A stretch of DNA of 64,000 nucleotides from Bartonella sp. WD12.1 (GTDB taxonomy: Bacteria; Pseudomonadota; Alphaproteobacteria; Rhizobiales; Rhizobiaceae), in contig NZ_MUBG01000001.1 of NCBI RefSeq assembly GCF_002022415.1, forward strand, positions 1,212,001-1,276,000, read 5' to 3'. The position numbers and the translations under genes are program-made. The first letter of the stretch is position 1. The number at the start of each line of letters is the position of its first letter. The notes under the pieces were generated by a model. The model did not search any database and was not told the DNA's origin. It worked only from the letters and a program-made list of their open reading frames with translations. This document shows, one piece after another, positions 26,932-38,666 of this stretch.

Positions 26932-29900
26932 TCAAGAATTTTTGCATAAATCAAGCATTCCCTCATAAACCTTGATCCCCTCTTTACCCTTTCCACTTCC
27001 CTTTCCCTCGATAGCGACCTCTCCTAAAAAAGCATATCCTGTTGTAAGACTGATCCCGTGCTCTCCACCAAAGATAATCGACCCTTTATGCGAACAACCC
27101 CCGTTTTCGACAGTCATACCTTTTGCGACATTCCTTAAGGTAGTATCATCCAACCATACTGCTCCTTCCCCCACATAAACCCCATACTTCCCTTTAAACT
27201 GAATCGTCGAGCTCCCACTGATCATCAATGCCCCCGTCCCATTCATCTCCACCCCCGTTGCAACTTTTGAAATCTTCACATCCGTCAACGTCAAACTCGC
27301 AGTCGCCTTATCTTCCACCTTCACCCCCGTACCACCTCCTTTTCCCGTAATTATTGTCCCTGTTAAAGTAGCACTTATTACCGAAATCCCCACACTCATC
27401 CCCTCTGTCGTAAACTCTTTTATCGTCCCATCCTTCATCGTCAAGCTCTTACCACCCGAAATATCCACCCCCGTTTCAACCTGTGCAATTGTCACCCCAT
27501 CCAACTCAACCGTTCCCTCTGTCGCATACACCCCATTCCCACCCCCACTTCCTGTAATCACCGTCTTCGTCAACTTAGCCGTCATCTCTCCCCCCACATA
27601 GACCCCATAACTCCTCGTAAACCCAATCGACCCCCCAGTCATCGTCAAACTCTTCCCTCCCATCATATACAGCCCCGTTGCAACCTTTGAAACCGTCACA
27701 TTCGTCAACGTCAAGTTAGCACTTACCCCTCTCCCCGACACCTTCACCCCCACCCCCTTATTCTCTCCCGTAACCGTCACATTCCTCAAGTCAGCCCTTG
27801 TCACCTTTTTCCCCACATATACTCCATACCCATTGTCGCTCGTAAACTGAATCTCCGTTTTCCCACTAATCATCAACGCCCCCGTCCCATTCATCTCCAC
27901 CCCCTTCTCAACACTCTCAATCGTCACCCCATCCAACGTCAAATTCGCACTTGTCCCCTTATCCTCCACCTTCACCCCCGTACCACTTCCCTTTCCCGTA
28001 ATCACCGTCCCTTTTAACTCAGCACTTATTACCGAAATCCCCACACTAACCCCTGCTGTTGTAAACTCTTTTATCTCCCCCCTCTCCATCGTCAGCTTCT
28101 TACCACCTAACATCTGCACCCCTGTCCCAACCTTTGAAATCTCCACATCCGTCAACGTCACCTCTCCCCCGTTGCATACACCCCAGTCCCACCATTCCCA
28201 CCCCCACTTCCTGTAATCACCGTCTTCGTCAACTTAGCCGTCATCTCTCCCCCCACATACACCCCATTCCTACTAGTCCCACTTCCTGTAATCTTCGTCC
28301 CATCCAAATTAACCGTCACCTCCTCTCCCCCCTCCACACTAACCCCCACCCCACTATTCTCCACAACCGTAATCGCCCCCCTTGTCATCTTAAACGTCCC
28401 ACCACCCATCATACTCACCCCCGTTGTAACCTTTGAAACTATCACATCCTCCAACGTCACTTCTCCCTTCCCCGACATATCTACCCCCGTACTCGTCTCA
28501 CTTCCCGTAATCTTCCCCCTAATCATCTTAAACGTCCCACCCGACATCCTCACCCCATTATTCCCCGAAACCGTCACCCCCTCTAACATCAACGTCCCCG
28601 TTTTCCCCACACTCACCCCCCCTTCACTAATCGTTCCCCCCGTCATAGTAACCGTTCCCCCCTGCACACTAAGCCCCGTCCCCGTAGCCGCAATCTTCGT
28701 CAACTCCCCACTAATCTTCACCGTCCCCTTACTCACACTCACCCCATACATAACCTTTGAAATATCCACATTCGTCAACTTCACCTCTTCCTTACTCGAA
28801 GTATTCACCTCCACCCCCTTACTCGTCCCACTTCTCCCCCCATTTCCCTTAATCGTCGCCCCTATCACCTCAGCCTTCCCCGTCTCCGTTATCCGAACCC
28901 CCACCCCATGTGTCCCCTCAGCCGTAATCGTTGACTCCCCATTAATCTTCAACACCCCTGTACCTTTCACCTCAACCCCCACTGCATTTTGCCCCTTAGC
29001 CGTAATCGCCGATTCCCCACTAATAGTCACCTTTCCCTTACTTACCTTGACCCCCGTTTCAAACCCCGAAACCGTTACCTTAGTCAACTCAACCGTCCCC
29101 TCCCCCGCCATATCCACTCCTATCCCCCGACCACTCCCACTCTCATTTCCCACAATCTTCCCCCCATCATATTAACATTCGCCTTCCCCGTTCCCTCCAC
29201 CTTAATCCCCACCCCATGTGTCCCCTTAGCCTCAATCGTCGACTCCCCATTAATCTTCAACGTCCCTCCCTCCACCTTAATCCCTACCCCATTCTCCACA
29301 GTCGTAACTATCTTCGTCCCCCCAGTCACTGTCACCGTCCCCGAAGTCCCACTCTTCATCTCCACCCCCGTTGAAAAACTCTCAACCGTCGTTCCCATCA
29401 ACATCACTTCTCCATCCCCCATCATCACCACCCCCGTACCCTTATCCCCACTCCCATTATCATTTCCCACAATCTTCACATTCGTCACAGTAGCACTCGC
29501 CTTCCCCTGTCCCGACACACTAAGCCCCGTTCCATTAGCACTCGTAACCACAATCTTCCCCTCCAGTCATCTTCAACTTCCCATCCCCCTTCACCTCAGC
29601 CCCCGTTGTGACCTTCGTAAAATTCGTACCTATCAACGTCAACGTTCCCCCTTTCACCTCAGCCCCCACTACTCCCCCACTCCCCACAATCGTCCCCCCC
29701 GTCACTTCAGCCTCTCCCTGCCCCTGCATCACGATCCCCTTACCACTCGATCCAACCGTAATCGTCGTTCCCTTCCCCGTCATAGTAACATTCGCCTTCC
29801 CCGCCCCCTTAATCTTTATCCCCGTCTTGACATCCGTAAAACCTGTACCCATCAATTCAACCGTCCCATCCCCATCCATCACTATCCCCGTACTATTACC

Positions 29901-30458
29901 CCCCTTCTCCACTGTCACCCCCTGCCCCTTCATCATCAACATCACCCTCCCCTTATTCTTCACCTCAAGCACAACTCCATCTTTCTTAACCCCAATCGAT
30001 CCTGTCACCACCGTAACAGACCCATCACCCACCTCTATCCCCTTATGCACATCTGTAACAGTAGCATCCATCAACTTCAGCTGCCCTTGCTCATGCACCT
30101 TAATCGCCGGCTGATTATCATTCCTACCACTACTACCTCTATCACCAGTATTTATAACCGTCAGCGTACCACTCATCATAATATCCGCCCCCCCACGCAC
30201 CTCCACAGCAGGCATACCAATGTACTTATCCATATCTATATTCCAATCATCACTCAGCACCCCATCCCCCCTCATCACACTTCCATCACACACAATTGGC
30301 TTACTACCATCGCTACCAGTATCAACAGCCACCCTACAATTACCCTGTGACCCAGCATATACTTTTTCCTGAGCAGCTATAAGAGACACACCTGCTAGAA
30401 GAGCTGTCGATAAAAAACAAAAACAAACATGATGCTTCAATACGCGACGCATAACCAT
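26932..30458 (-). pseudogene. Giant beta-helix repeat surface protein, copy 1, in four frames (phase-off or decayed)
   Basis: Four consecutive frames together read as one protein: 29535-30458 (signal peptide and N-terminus), 29120-29551, 28158-29153 and 26932-28161. Comparison with copy 2 places the shifts at about 29556 (GGAGGGG, one extra base), 29160-29165 (G6 here, G7 in copy 2) and 28166-28170 (G5 here, G6 in copy 2). Translation probably begins at ATG 30452 or 30458 behind GAGAGGG, with a signal peptide ending at VYAG. The passenger consists of short repeats like TGVEMNGTGALMISGSSTIQF and GVYVGGEVTKADLTNVTVTG, typical of right-handed beta-helices. No C-terminal barrel is present. Confidence 0.8.
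30188..30194 (-). repeat. G7 tract at N-terminus of copy 1 (in frame)
   Basis: Seven Gs on the coding strand encode the GlyGly of EVRGGADIMM and keep this frame open. The equivalent site in copy 2 (35434-35439) has six and is frame-shifted. A candidate slippage switch. Confidence 0.8.
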
Positions 30459-30747
30459 AACCCTCTCATCATCTTTAACGGAATAGGATCAAAAGAGACG
30501 AACTATTTGCAAAACGAGAATCGAAAATTAAAACACACCTGATACAAATCAGATCTAACGCCATACCCCCATTGAGACCTATACAAAAGACATCACTCAT
30601 CAACACAATAATCTAATGAATAAGGCTAAACACACTCCCCAAAACAAAAAAAATAAACCTATAAGATAAAAAATCCTATACAAACACACATCACGCAGGA
30701 AACAGAAAGTAAACGTAAAAACAAATGAAACATACTTTCTAAAAAAA
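30331..30747 (-). repeat. Duplicated upstream and 5' block, unit A (about 417 bp)
   Basis: This stretch, from inside the signal-peptide region through the whole upstream flank, matches 35585-36001 almost base for base with no net gap (constant offset 5254). Unlike unit B, the end of this block is read into by the upstream gene copy: the last ~25 codons of copy 2 are flank sequence. It marks the junction of a tandem duplication. Confidence 0.9.
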
Positions 30748-33700
30748 TATCCACCCCCTTTACGACATTGGCAAGGACCGTATTTTTTAACATGACACGC
30801 CCACCATTCATCACATGAACGCCTAGCCCTTTACCCTGTCCGTCGATTTTGATGAGCGCCCCCTTAATATCTGCCTTGTTTGCACCCTCCGTTGCATCAA
30901 CCTTGAGGAAAGTAGTATCAGCATTATTACCTTCATACTTCATCCCCACATTGACTAACAAAGCATTCCCCTGCTTGAGAAGTACCCCATGCTCTCCATG
31001 AAACTTTATCACCCCATTCTGCATGACCACAATCCCATTTTCGACAGTCATACCTTTTGCGACACTTTTCAGGGTAGTACCACCCAACCATGCCGCTCCT
31101 CCATTCACATACACCCCCGTACCACTCCTCACAGCTTCCCCACTTCCCGTAATTGTCGTCATCGCCACCTCTCCCATCACATCTTTCCCCACATAGACCC
31201 CATACTTCCCTTGAAACCCAATCGTAGAGGTTCCCCCTATCGCCAACATCCCACCCCCCGCTGCAAATATTCCCATTCCAACCCCCGAAATCTTCACATC
31301 CGTCAATGTCATTACCATCGTTCTCCCTCCCATTGCATATACACCCACCCCTTTATTATCCTTTCCCGTAACCGTCACATTCGTCAAGTCAGCCTTTGTC
31401 ACCCCTTTTCCCACATACACCCCATAACCATTCCCTTTAAACTCAATCGATCCCTGATTCATTGTCAACGTCCCACCTCTCGTCACATGTACCCCTTTTT
31501 GCACTCCTGAAATCTGTACCCCCTCTAATCTCACTGTTCTCCCCCTCAATGCCCCCCTCAACGCTCCCCTCACCTCATGACTTCTCCTTCCCGTAATTGT
31601 TGTCATCGTCACCTCTCCCATCACTTTATCCCCCGCATACACCCCGTACTCACTAGCCCCAGTTCCCGTAATCTTCGTCCCCGTCAAGTCAGCCCTTGTC
31701 ACCTCTCCTCCCACATACACCCCATACTTCCTTTTAAACTCAATCGTAGAGCTTCCTTCTATCGTCAACGCCCCCGCCCCATTCATCTGCACCCCTATCC
31801 CAACCTTTGAAACCATCACATCCTTCAACGTCACATTTCCCCCCGCCACATACACCCCTTGACCACCTCCCTTTCCCATAATCTTCGTCTTCGTTAAAGT
31901 AGCACTCTTCACAGAACTTCCCACATAGACCCCATAACCATTGTCGCTTGTAAACTCAATCGTCGAGCTCCCACTCACCGTCAACGCCCCCGTACCATTC
32001 ATCTCCACCCCCGTTGCAACCTTTGAAATCTTCACATCCGTCAACGTCAAACTCGCAGTCGCCCCACTCTTCACATACACCCCGTACTCACTCCCATTCC
32101 CCTCTCCCCTAATCACCGTCTTCGTTAACTCAGCCTTTGTCACCTCTCCTCCCACATAAACCCCATACTTCCCTTTAAACTGAATCGTAGAGCTTCCTTC
32201 TATCGTCAACGCCCCCGCCCCATTCATCTCCACCCCCGTTGCAACCTTTGAAACCATCACATCCGTCAACGTCACCTTTCCCCCCGCTACATACACCCCT
32301 TGACCACCTCCCTTTCCCGTAATCTTCGTCCCCGTCAAGTCAGCCCTTGTCACCTCTCCTCCCACATAGACCCCATACCCCCCTGCAAAATTAATCGTTG
32401 TCGAGTTTCCACTCACCGTCAACGCCCCATTACCCATCATATACAGCCCCGTTCCAACCCTCTCAATCTTCACATCCGCCAACGTCATCGCCACCTTTCC
32501 CTCATGCGCCACATACACCCCTTGACCACCTCCCTTTCCCGTAACCGTCACATTCGTCAAGTCAGCCTTTGTCACCCCTTTTCCCACATATACTCCATAA
32601 CCATTGTCGCTTGTAAACTCAATCGTCGAGCTCCCACTAATCATCAACGCCCCACTTCCTGACATATCTATCCCCGTTTGCACCCCTTTTATCATCCCGC
32701 CACTGATCGTCAGATCATTCCCTGCCTTCATCTCCACCCCCGTTGCAACTTCTGAAACCATCACATCCGTCAACGTCAAACTCGCAGTCGCCCTATCCTC
32801 CACCTTCACCCCCGTACCACTTCCCTTTCCCGTAATCACCGTCCCTTTTAACTCAGCACTTATTACCGAAATCCCCACACTAACCCCTGCTGTTGTAAAC
32901 TCTTTTATCTCCCCCCTCTCCATCGTCAGCTTCTTACCACCTAACATCTGCACCCCTGTCCCAACCTTTGAAATCTCCACATCCGTCAACGTCACCTCTC
33001 CCCCCGTCGCATACACCCCCTTACTCACCCCACTATTCACAGCTTCCCCACTTCCTGTAATCACCGTCTTCGTCAACTGAGTCATCTCTCCCCCCACATT
33101 AACCCCATAACTCCTCGTAAACCCAATCGACCCCCCAGTCATCGTCAGCTTCTTACCACCTAACATCTGCACCCCCGTTGCAACTTCTGAAACCGTCACA
33201 TCCGTCAACGTCAAACTCGCAGTCGCCCCTCCCTTCACATACACCCCTGTCCCAACCTGTGAAACCGTCACATCCGTCAACGTCAACTCAGCACTCTTCA
33301 CCTTGCTCCCCACACTCACCCCTTTACTCGTCCCACCCCCCTTTCCTGTAATCTTCGTCCCATCCAAATTAACCGTCACCTCCTCTCCCCCCTCCACACT
33401 AACCCCCACCCCATTCTCCACAACCGTAATCGACCCTCTCTCCATCGTCAGCTTCTTACCACCTAACATCTGCACCCCCGTTGCAACTTCTGAAACCGTC
33501 ACATCCGTCAACGTCAACTCAGCACTCTTCACCTTGCCCCCCACATACACCCCTTTACTCGTCCCACCCCCCTTTCCTGTAATCTTCGTCCCATCCAAAT
33601 TAACCGTCACCTCCTCTCCCCCCTCCACACTAACCCCCACCCCATTCTCCACAACCGTAATCGACCCTCTCTCCATCGTCAAGCTCTTACCACCCGACAT

Positions 33701-35712
33701 CGTCACCCCCATTGTAACCTTTGAAATATCCACCTCCTCCAACGTCACCTCTCCCCCCGTTGCATACACCCCAGTCCCAGTCTCACTTCCCGTAATCTTC
33801 CCCCTAATCATCTTAAACGTCCCACCCGACATCCTCACCCCATTATTCCCCGAAACCGTCACCCCCTCTAACATCAACGTCCCCCCCGACATATATACCC
33901 CCCCTTCACTAATTGTTCCCCTCGTCATAGTAACCGTTCCCCCCTGCACACTAAGCCCCGTCCCCGTAGCCGCAATCTTCGTCAACTCCCCACTAATCTT
34001 CACCGTCCCCTTACTCACACTCACCCCATACATAACCTTTGAAATATCCACATTATTCAACGTCACCTCTCCCTCCCCCATCATCACCACCCCCTTACTC
34101 GTCCCACTTCTCCCCCCATTTCCCTTAATCGTCGCCCCCGTCACCTCAGCCTTTCCCCCAGTTATCTGAAGCCCCACCCCATTATCCCCCTCAGCCGTAA
34201 TCGTCGACTCCCCATTAATCTTCAACACCCCTGTACCTTTCACCTCAACCCCCACCGCCTTTTTCCCCCTAGCCGTAATCGCCGATTCCCCACTAATAGT
34301 CACCTTTCCCTTACTTACCTTGACCCCCGTTTCAAACCCCAAAACCGTTACCTTAGTCAACGTCACCTCTCCCTCCCCCGCCATATCCACCCCCACCCCC
34401 TGACCACTCCCATTCCCATGTCCCTGAATCTTCCCCCCCATCATATTAACATTCGCCTTCCCCGTTCCCTCCACCTTAATCCCCACCCCATGTGTCCCCT
34501 TAGCCTCAATCGTCGACTCCCCATTAATCTTCAACGTTCCCCCCTCCACCTTAATCCCCACCCCATTCTCCACAGTCGTAACTATCTTCGTCCCCCCAGT
34601 CACTGTCACCGTCCCCGAAGTCCCACTCTTCATCTCCACCCCCGTTAAAAAACTCTCAACCTCCACCTTATTCAACTCAACCGTCCCCGTCCCCATCATC
34701 ACCACCCCCTGACCCTTCTCATTTCCCACAATCTTCACATTCGTCACAGTAGCACTCGCCTTCCCCTGTCCCGACACACTAAGCCCCGTTCCACCATTAG
34801 TACTCGTAACCTCAATCTTCCCCTTTGTCATTTCCAGCTTCCCCCCCGACACCTCAGCCCCTGTTGTGACCTTCGTAAAACTCGTACCCACCAACGTCAA
34901 CGTCCCATCTTTCACCTCAGCCCCCACTACACTCCCACTCCCCACAATCTCTCCCCCCATCACAGTAGCACTCGCCTCTCCCTGCCCTTGCATCACGATC
35001 CCCCTACCACCCCCCACAACTGTAATCTTTCCCTCCCCCATATTAACACTCGCCTTCCCCCCATTCCCCTTAATCATTATCCCTGTCTTGACATCCGTAA
35101 AACCCGTACCCATCAATTCAACCGTCCCACCCCCATCCCCAACCTCTATCCCCGTACTATTACTTCCCCCTCCACTCACCCCCCGCCCCTTCATCATCAA
35201 CGTCACTTTCCCCCTATTCTTCACCTCAACCACAACTCCATCTTTCTTAACCCCAATCAATCCTGTCATCACCGTAACAGCCCCTTCACTCTCAGCCACT
35301 ATCCCCTTACTCACATTTACAATAGTAGCATCCACCAACTTCAGCACTCCTCCACCATGCACCTTAATCGCCGGATAAGTATTATCACTACTGCCTGTAA
35401 CCCTCAGCATACCACCCATCGTAATATTTGTATCCCCCCACGCACCTCTACAGCAGGCCAACTAGGGTACTTACTCATATCTATATCTCGATTATCACGT
35501 AGCACCACATCACTCGCACCCCCACTCAACCCATCACTCCCATTACACACAATCGGTTCATCATTACCACTACCATCAGCAACCACCCTACAATTACCCT
35601 GTGACCCAGCATATACTTTTTCCTGAGCAGCTATAAGAGACACACCTGCTAGAAGAGCTGTCGATAAAAAACAAAAACAAACATGATGCTTCAATACGCG
35701 ACGCATAACCAT
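30659..35712 (-). pseudogene. Giant beta-helix repeat surface protein, copy 2, one frame change near the N-terminus
   Basis: 35404-35712 encodes the signal peptide and about 85 further residues, then runs out of frame at a G6 tract (35434-35439). With seven Gs, as in copy 1, the reading would continue as EVRGGDTNITMGG into the 1,600-codon frame 30659-35461. The long part is made of dozens of 35-45-residue repeats (LTLTDVTVSEVATGVQMLGG, GVYVGGEVTRADLTGTKITG) rich in Gly, Val and Thr with hardly any Cys. The C-terminus ends in 25 residues read from duplicated upstream flank (FLESMFHLFLRLLSVSCVMC), so the native 3' end is lost at about 30747. No barrel domain. One base would turn expression on. 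Confidence 0.8.
35434..35439 (-). repeat. G6 tract at N-terminus of copy 2 (out of frame)
   Basis: Six Gs on the coding strand put codon 86 onward out of frame; the next stop is at 35404. Adding one G joins the signal peptide to the 1,600-codon body. Candidate on/off switch by slipped-strand mispairing, or a homopolymer read error. Confidence 0.75.
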
Positions 35713-36001
35713 AACCCTCTCATCATCTTTAACGGAATAGGATCAAAAGAGACGAACTATTTGCAAAACGAGAATCGAAAATTAAAACACACCTGATACA
35801 AATCAGATCTAACGCCATACCCCCATTGAGACCTATACAAAAGACATCACTCATCAACACAATAATCTAATGAATAAGGCTAAACACATACCCCAAAACA
35901 AAAAAAATAAATCTATAAGATAAAAAATACTATACAAACACACATCACGCAGGAAACAGAAAGCAAACGCAAAAATAAATGAAACATACTTTCTAAAAAA
36001 A
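35585..36001 (-). repeat. Duplicated upstream and 5' block, unit B
   Basis: Partner of 30331-30747 with only a handful of substitutions. It includes the signal-peptide coding start, ribosome site and presumably the promoter, so both gene copies have the same control region. Confidence 0.9.
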
Positions 36002-37091
36002 CATAAACACCAATTAACAATTTAAAATAAAACACACCTAAAAAATGCAAAAACTGGTTGTTATGAAATAGTGCTGGAGTATTTTTATTTTTGTAACTTT
36101 CTATAGAAAATCCTATATCATAATTAAATTTAGAATCCATTCTAACGTCTAAGAAACAAAAGCGTGTGAAGCAATCTATTATTGCTAGCTATTCTAACGC
36201 CTTTTGGATATTATCCATTTTAAATAAGAAACCGTATTTGATCTAATAGAACAAATACCATTTTGAAATAATACCCTTCTTACCCGCAATCCCCTCGCGT
36301 GCTGCATTACTTACATAACTAAAAGTTCATTATAATCATCTGAATAATAAAAAGAAAATTGCACTCCACAATCCAAAACTGAACCTGAGAAACTTAACTT
36401 ATTACCTATGGGGAGCTTCATACCTATCTAACGTTTGAATTAAGCAATCCATAGATAGAACTTTCAAGATGTAATGCCCCGCGTTTTCTCACTCAACAAT
36501 GCAATGCAAGTACACTGTAAACAAATAAATGTTTTCTGAAAACAATACCGATAAAAAGAACAGCTTTTTAAAATCTCATAGCTATTTTAGCTTATTCGAC
36601 AGTATCAAAATCGAGATTAAGCATTTTTGCTAAAAACTTTATAGACCATATTAAATCGTTTACTAAATTGAGAATGTTATAAAAATAGCTATAAAGTCTC
36701 AGACTTAATAAAGCAGCACGCTATTATTTGAATAGAGGAGATTGATGCAGTTGCGTATGTATTCTTTTCATGGCTGATTTCTAGTAACTAAAATTGCTTT
36801 AATTACTCACATGTCTTTAAAATATCCAAATGCAACTGCTCTTCTTGGAGGAAGAAAATATGTCTTCTGATATTTTTGTTACAATTTTAGTCCACTCAAA
36901 CTAAAGAAGCGTACATCTACTTGAGATAAATACCGTAATATTCTTTATAAATGAGGTAGAGATTACGCTTCATTTATAGCTTGGTTATAAACTAGAATTA
37001 ACTTCTGATTATAAGAACAATCAAAAAAGTTTCTCTTAAAATTGATAAAAATTTCTCAATACATTTTTGCTAAAACATGATGTCAAGATTT
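36002..37091. other. AT-rich intergenic region, 1.1 kb
   Basis: No frame of useful length or recognisable product on either strand; a 75-codon frame at 35913-36140 is only the duplicated flank read through. The region separates the beta-helix locus from fliQ. I see no clear terminator or promoter. Confidence 0.5.
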
Positions 37092-37358
37092 TCAAAAACC
37101 CGTTTCTATTCGATTATAAACCAATTGCGTGAACGCATAAATCTGCCCTCCGACAAATGGAGCTGTCAGCGCTAAAACAAGAAAAATAATAATGATTTTT
37201 GGAATAAATGTCAGAGTCATTTCCTGCACTTGTGTTAACGCCTGAAATAACGCAATACAAATCCCTATAGACATAGCAGCAAGAACTGCTGGACCACTGG
37301 CAATTAAAATGGTCCATATAGCAGCCGTTACCATATCAATAGCATCAGCTTCATTCAT
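37092..37358 (-). CDS. fliQ: Flagellar export gate protein FliQ
   Basis: 88 residues, two membrane helices (TILIASGPAVLAAMSIGICI and IIIIFLVLALTAPFVGG) with the conserved ALTQVQEMTLTFIPKI segment between them. Part of the FliPQR export gate at the base of the flagellum. Last gene of the cluster; overlaps flgD by 4 bp. Confidence 0.95.
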   Translation of the reverse strand: MNEADAIDMVTAAIWTILIASGPAVLAAMSIGICIALFQALTQVQEMTLTFIPKIIIIFLVLALTAPFVGGQIYAFTQLVYNRIETGF

Positions 37359-37837
37359 ACTTCAACCTCAGCCTCAACATGAGATTGATCATTATTTGAA
37401 TCAGGTTTACTGCCCATTACCGTAATACCCGGACCGATAAGCACTTTTTCATTATTATCTAATGTCGCGACCATACCATCAGTATAGATATCTATAGATT
37501 CAACATATCCTTCAATTATCTTACCATCAGCATCCTCAAATTGAATATATTTTCCAACATATCCTTCCGCTCCATTAATGGAACCATTTGAAAGTATCTG
37601 ATCAAGTTTATCATTTGTTTTTATAGTTTGTTCAACAACTGAAAAGCTTGCTAATTGGGCTACAAATTCTGTTGAATCCATAGGATTGGTTGGATCTTGA
37701 TTGTTCATCTGTGCTACCAACAATTTTATAAATGTATCAAAATCTGTGTCTTTCTTAGCTTCAACAACATCTTGTCTTCCACTATCTCTGCGCAAAAAAC
37801 TTGCAAGATTACCACTACCAACCGCACCTAACGTCAT
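37355..37837 (-). CDS. flgD: Hook assembly scaffold FlgD
   Basis: About 160 residues from ATG 37837, behind GAGGTG; a GTG at 37849 overlapping the flbT stop is possible. The core DTDFDTFIKLLVAQMNNQDP, TNPMDSTEFVAQLASFSVVE is the FlgD N-terminal signature, and a Tudor-like part (VGKYIQFED) follows. It caps the growing hook. The C-terminal FlgD Ig-like part is short, as in Rhizobiales. Confidence 0.93.
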   Translation of the reverse strand: MTLGAVGSGNLASFLRRDSGRQDVVEAKKDTDFDTFIKLLVAQMNNQDPTNPMDSTEFVAQLASFSVVEQTIKTNDKLDQILSNGSINGAEGYVGKYIQFEDADGKIIEGYVESIDIYTDGMVATLDNNEKVLIGPGITVMGSKPDSNNDQSHVEAEVEV

Positions 37838-37838
37838 A

Positions 37839-38270
37839 TCACACCTCACTAACCTGTCTAACTTCTCTTGTGTTTGTATTTGTTAAAGGTATTTTTCCCA
37901 TAATTTGCGCTTCTCTTGGGAATAAACCACGAATAACTTTCAACACTTCAAAAATTTTATTTTGCTCAGTCAAATAAATACATTCTTTCAGCCCTTCCAA
38001 AAGATCACTATCCGTAAAAGTTTGAAGCAACTTTTTTAACAATCCAACAAAAACTACCGATGCTTGTTCAGCTTCTCCTGGATTAATCAACATAAGTTGA
38101 GCAGAAAAATAAAGTTGTTTAAGTGGCGTATCAGTATCTTCCACTTGTAAAACATGCCCCTCTAAAAGAAAAGTCACATCATTGAGCAATTCAAAAGTCA
38201 CTTTACGATCCACACGTAAAACTGCACCATTAATAAAAATTTTTTCATTCGGCTTTAATGTCAAATACAT
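37839..38270 (-). CDS. flbT: Flagellin translation regulator FlbT
   Basis: 143 residues from ATG 38270, preceded by a perfect AGGAGG; an in-frame ATG at 38285 is upstream of that site and less likely. LTLKPNEKIFINGAVLRVDR and YFSAQLMLINPGEAEQA are FlbT hallmarks. In alphaproteobacteria FlbT acts on the flagellin mRNA leader, with FlaF as partner. The flagellin gene is about 22 kb to the right in this window. Confidence 0.93.
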   Translation of the reverse strand: MYLTLKPNEKIFINGAVLRVDRKVTFELLNDVTFLLEGHVLQVEDTDTPLKQLYFSAQLMLINPGEAEQASVVFVGLLKKLLQTFTDSDLLEGLKECIYLTEQNKIFEVLKVIRGLFPREAQIMGKIPLTNTNTREVRQVSEV

Positions 38271-38281
38271 TGGCTGCCTCC

Positions 38282-38650
38282 TCATTCACACATCTCTGGA
38301 TTAGTAGAAAGACCATCGCGGATAGATTCCGAAATCTCAACGAGAACATCAAAATCAGCAACTTCTCCCTCATCTAATTTCTGAATTTCCTTTAAAATAA
38401 AAAAACCAATAGAAATAAGAGATGCCTTCAATTCTGGTGGCAAAGCATTTTCTGCTTGTCCGAGATCTTCAATAAGAATGATCCAAAGTTTCCGAGCAAA
38501 TTGAACTGCTTCATTAACCTCGTGTGAACCAGGGCCTTTTGCTTTTGCGTCCAAAAGAAGTTTAATGCAACGATCAAACAAAGAACGTTCACGCTCACGC
38601 GCGCTCATTGCATCATCTTCCATGACATCTTCATATCGCATTTGGTACAT
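38282..38650 (-). CDS. flaF: Flagellin synthesis/secretion factor FlaF
   Basis: 122 residues from ATG 38650. RERERSLFDRCIKLLLDAK and ARKLWIILIEDLGQAENALP match the FlaF family. Its stop overlaps the region upstream of flbT. FlaF binds flagellin and couples its synthesis to hook completion in the family. Confidence 0.92.
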   Translation of the reverse strand: MYQMRYEDVMEDDAMSARERERSLFDRCIKLLLDAKAKGPGSHEVNEAVQFARKLWIILIEDLGQAENALPPELKASLISIGFFILKEIQKLDEGEVADFDVLVEISESIRDGLSTNPEMCE

Positions 38651-38666
38651 CAAATAACTGCACCTC

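Noticed and set aside
28989..30350. 453-codon plus-strand open frame opposite copy 1, and similar ones at 31-35.4 kb
   Set aside because: Pro/His/Ser/Thr-rich translations without starts or ribosome sites, caused by the C-rich complement of the G-rich repeat gene.
26932..35461. Array-like regular repeats that could suggest a CRISPR
   Set aside because: The repeats are imperfect, in coding frame, with no constant spacer length and no cas genes; they encode protein repeats.
35913..36140. 75-codon minus-strand frame
   Set aside because: It is the duplicated upstream flank; the matching sequence is read by accident at the 3' end of copy 2. No ribosome site.
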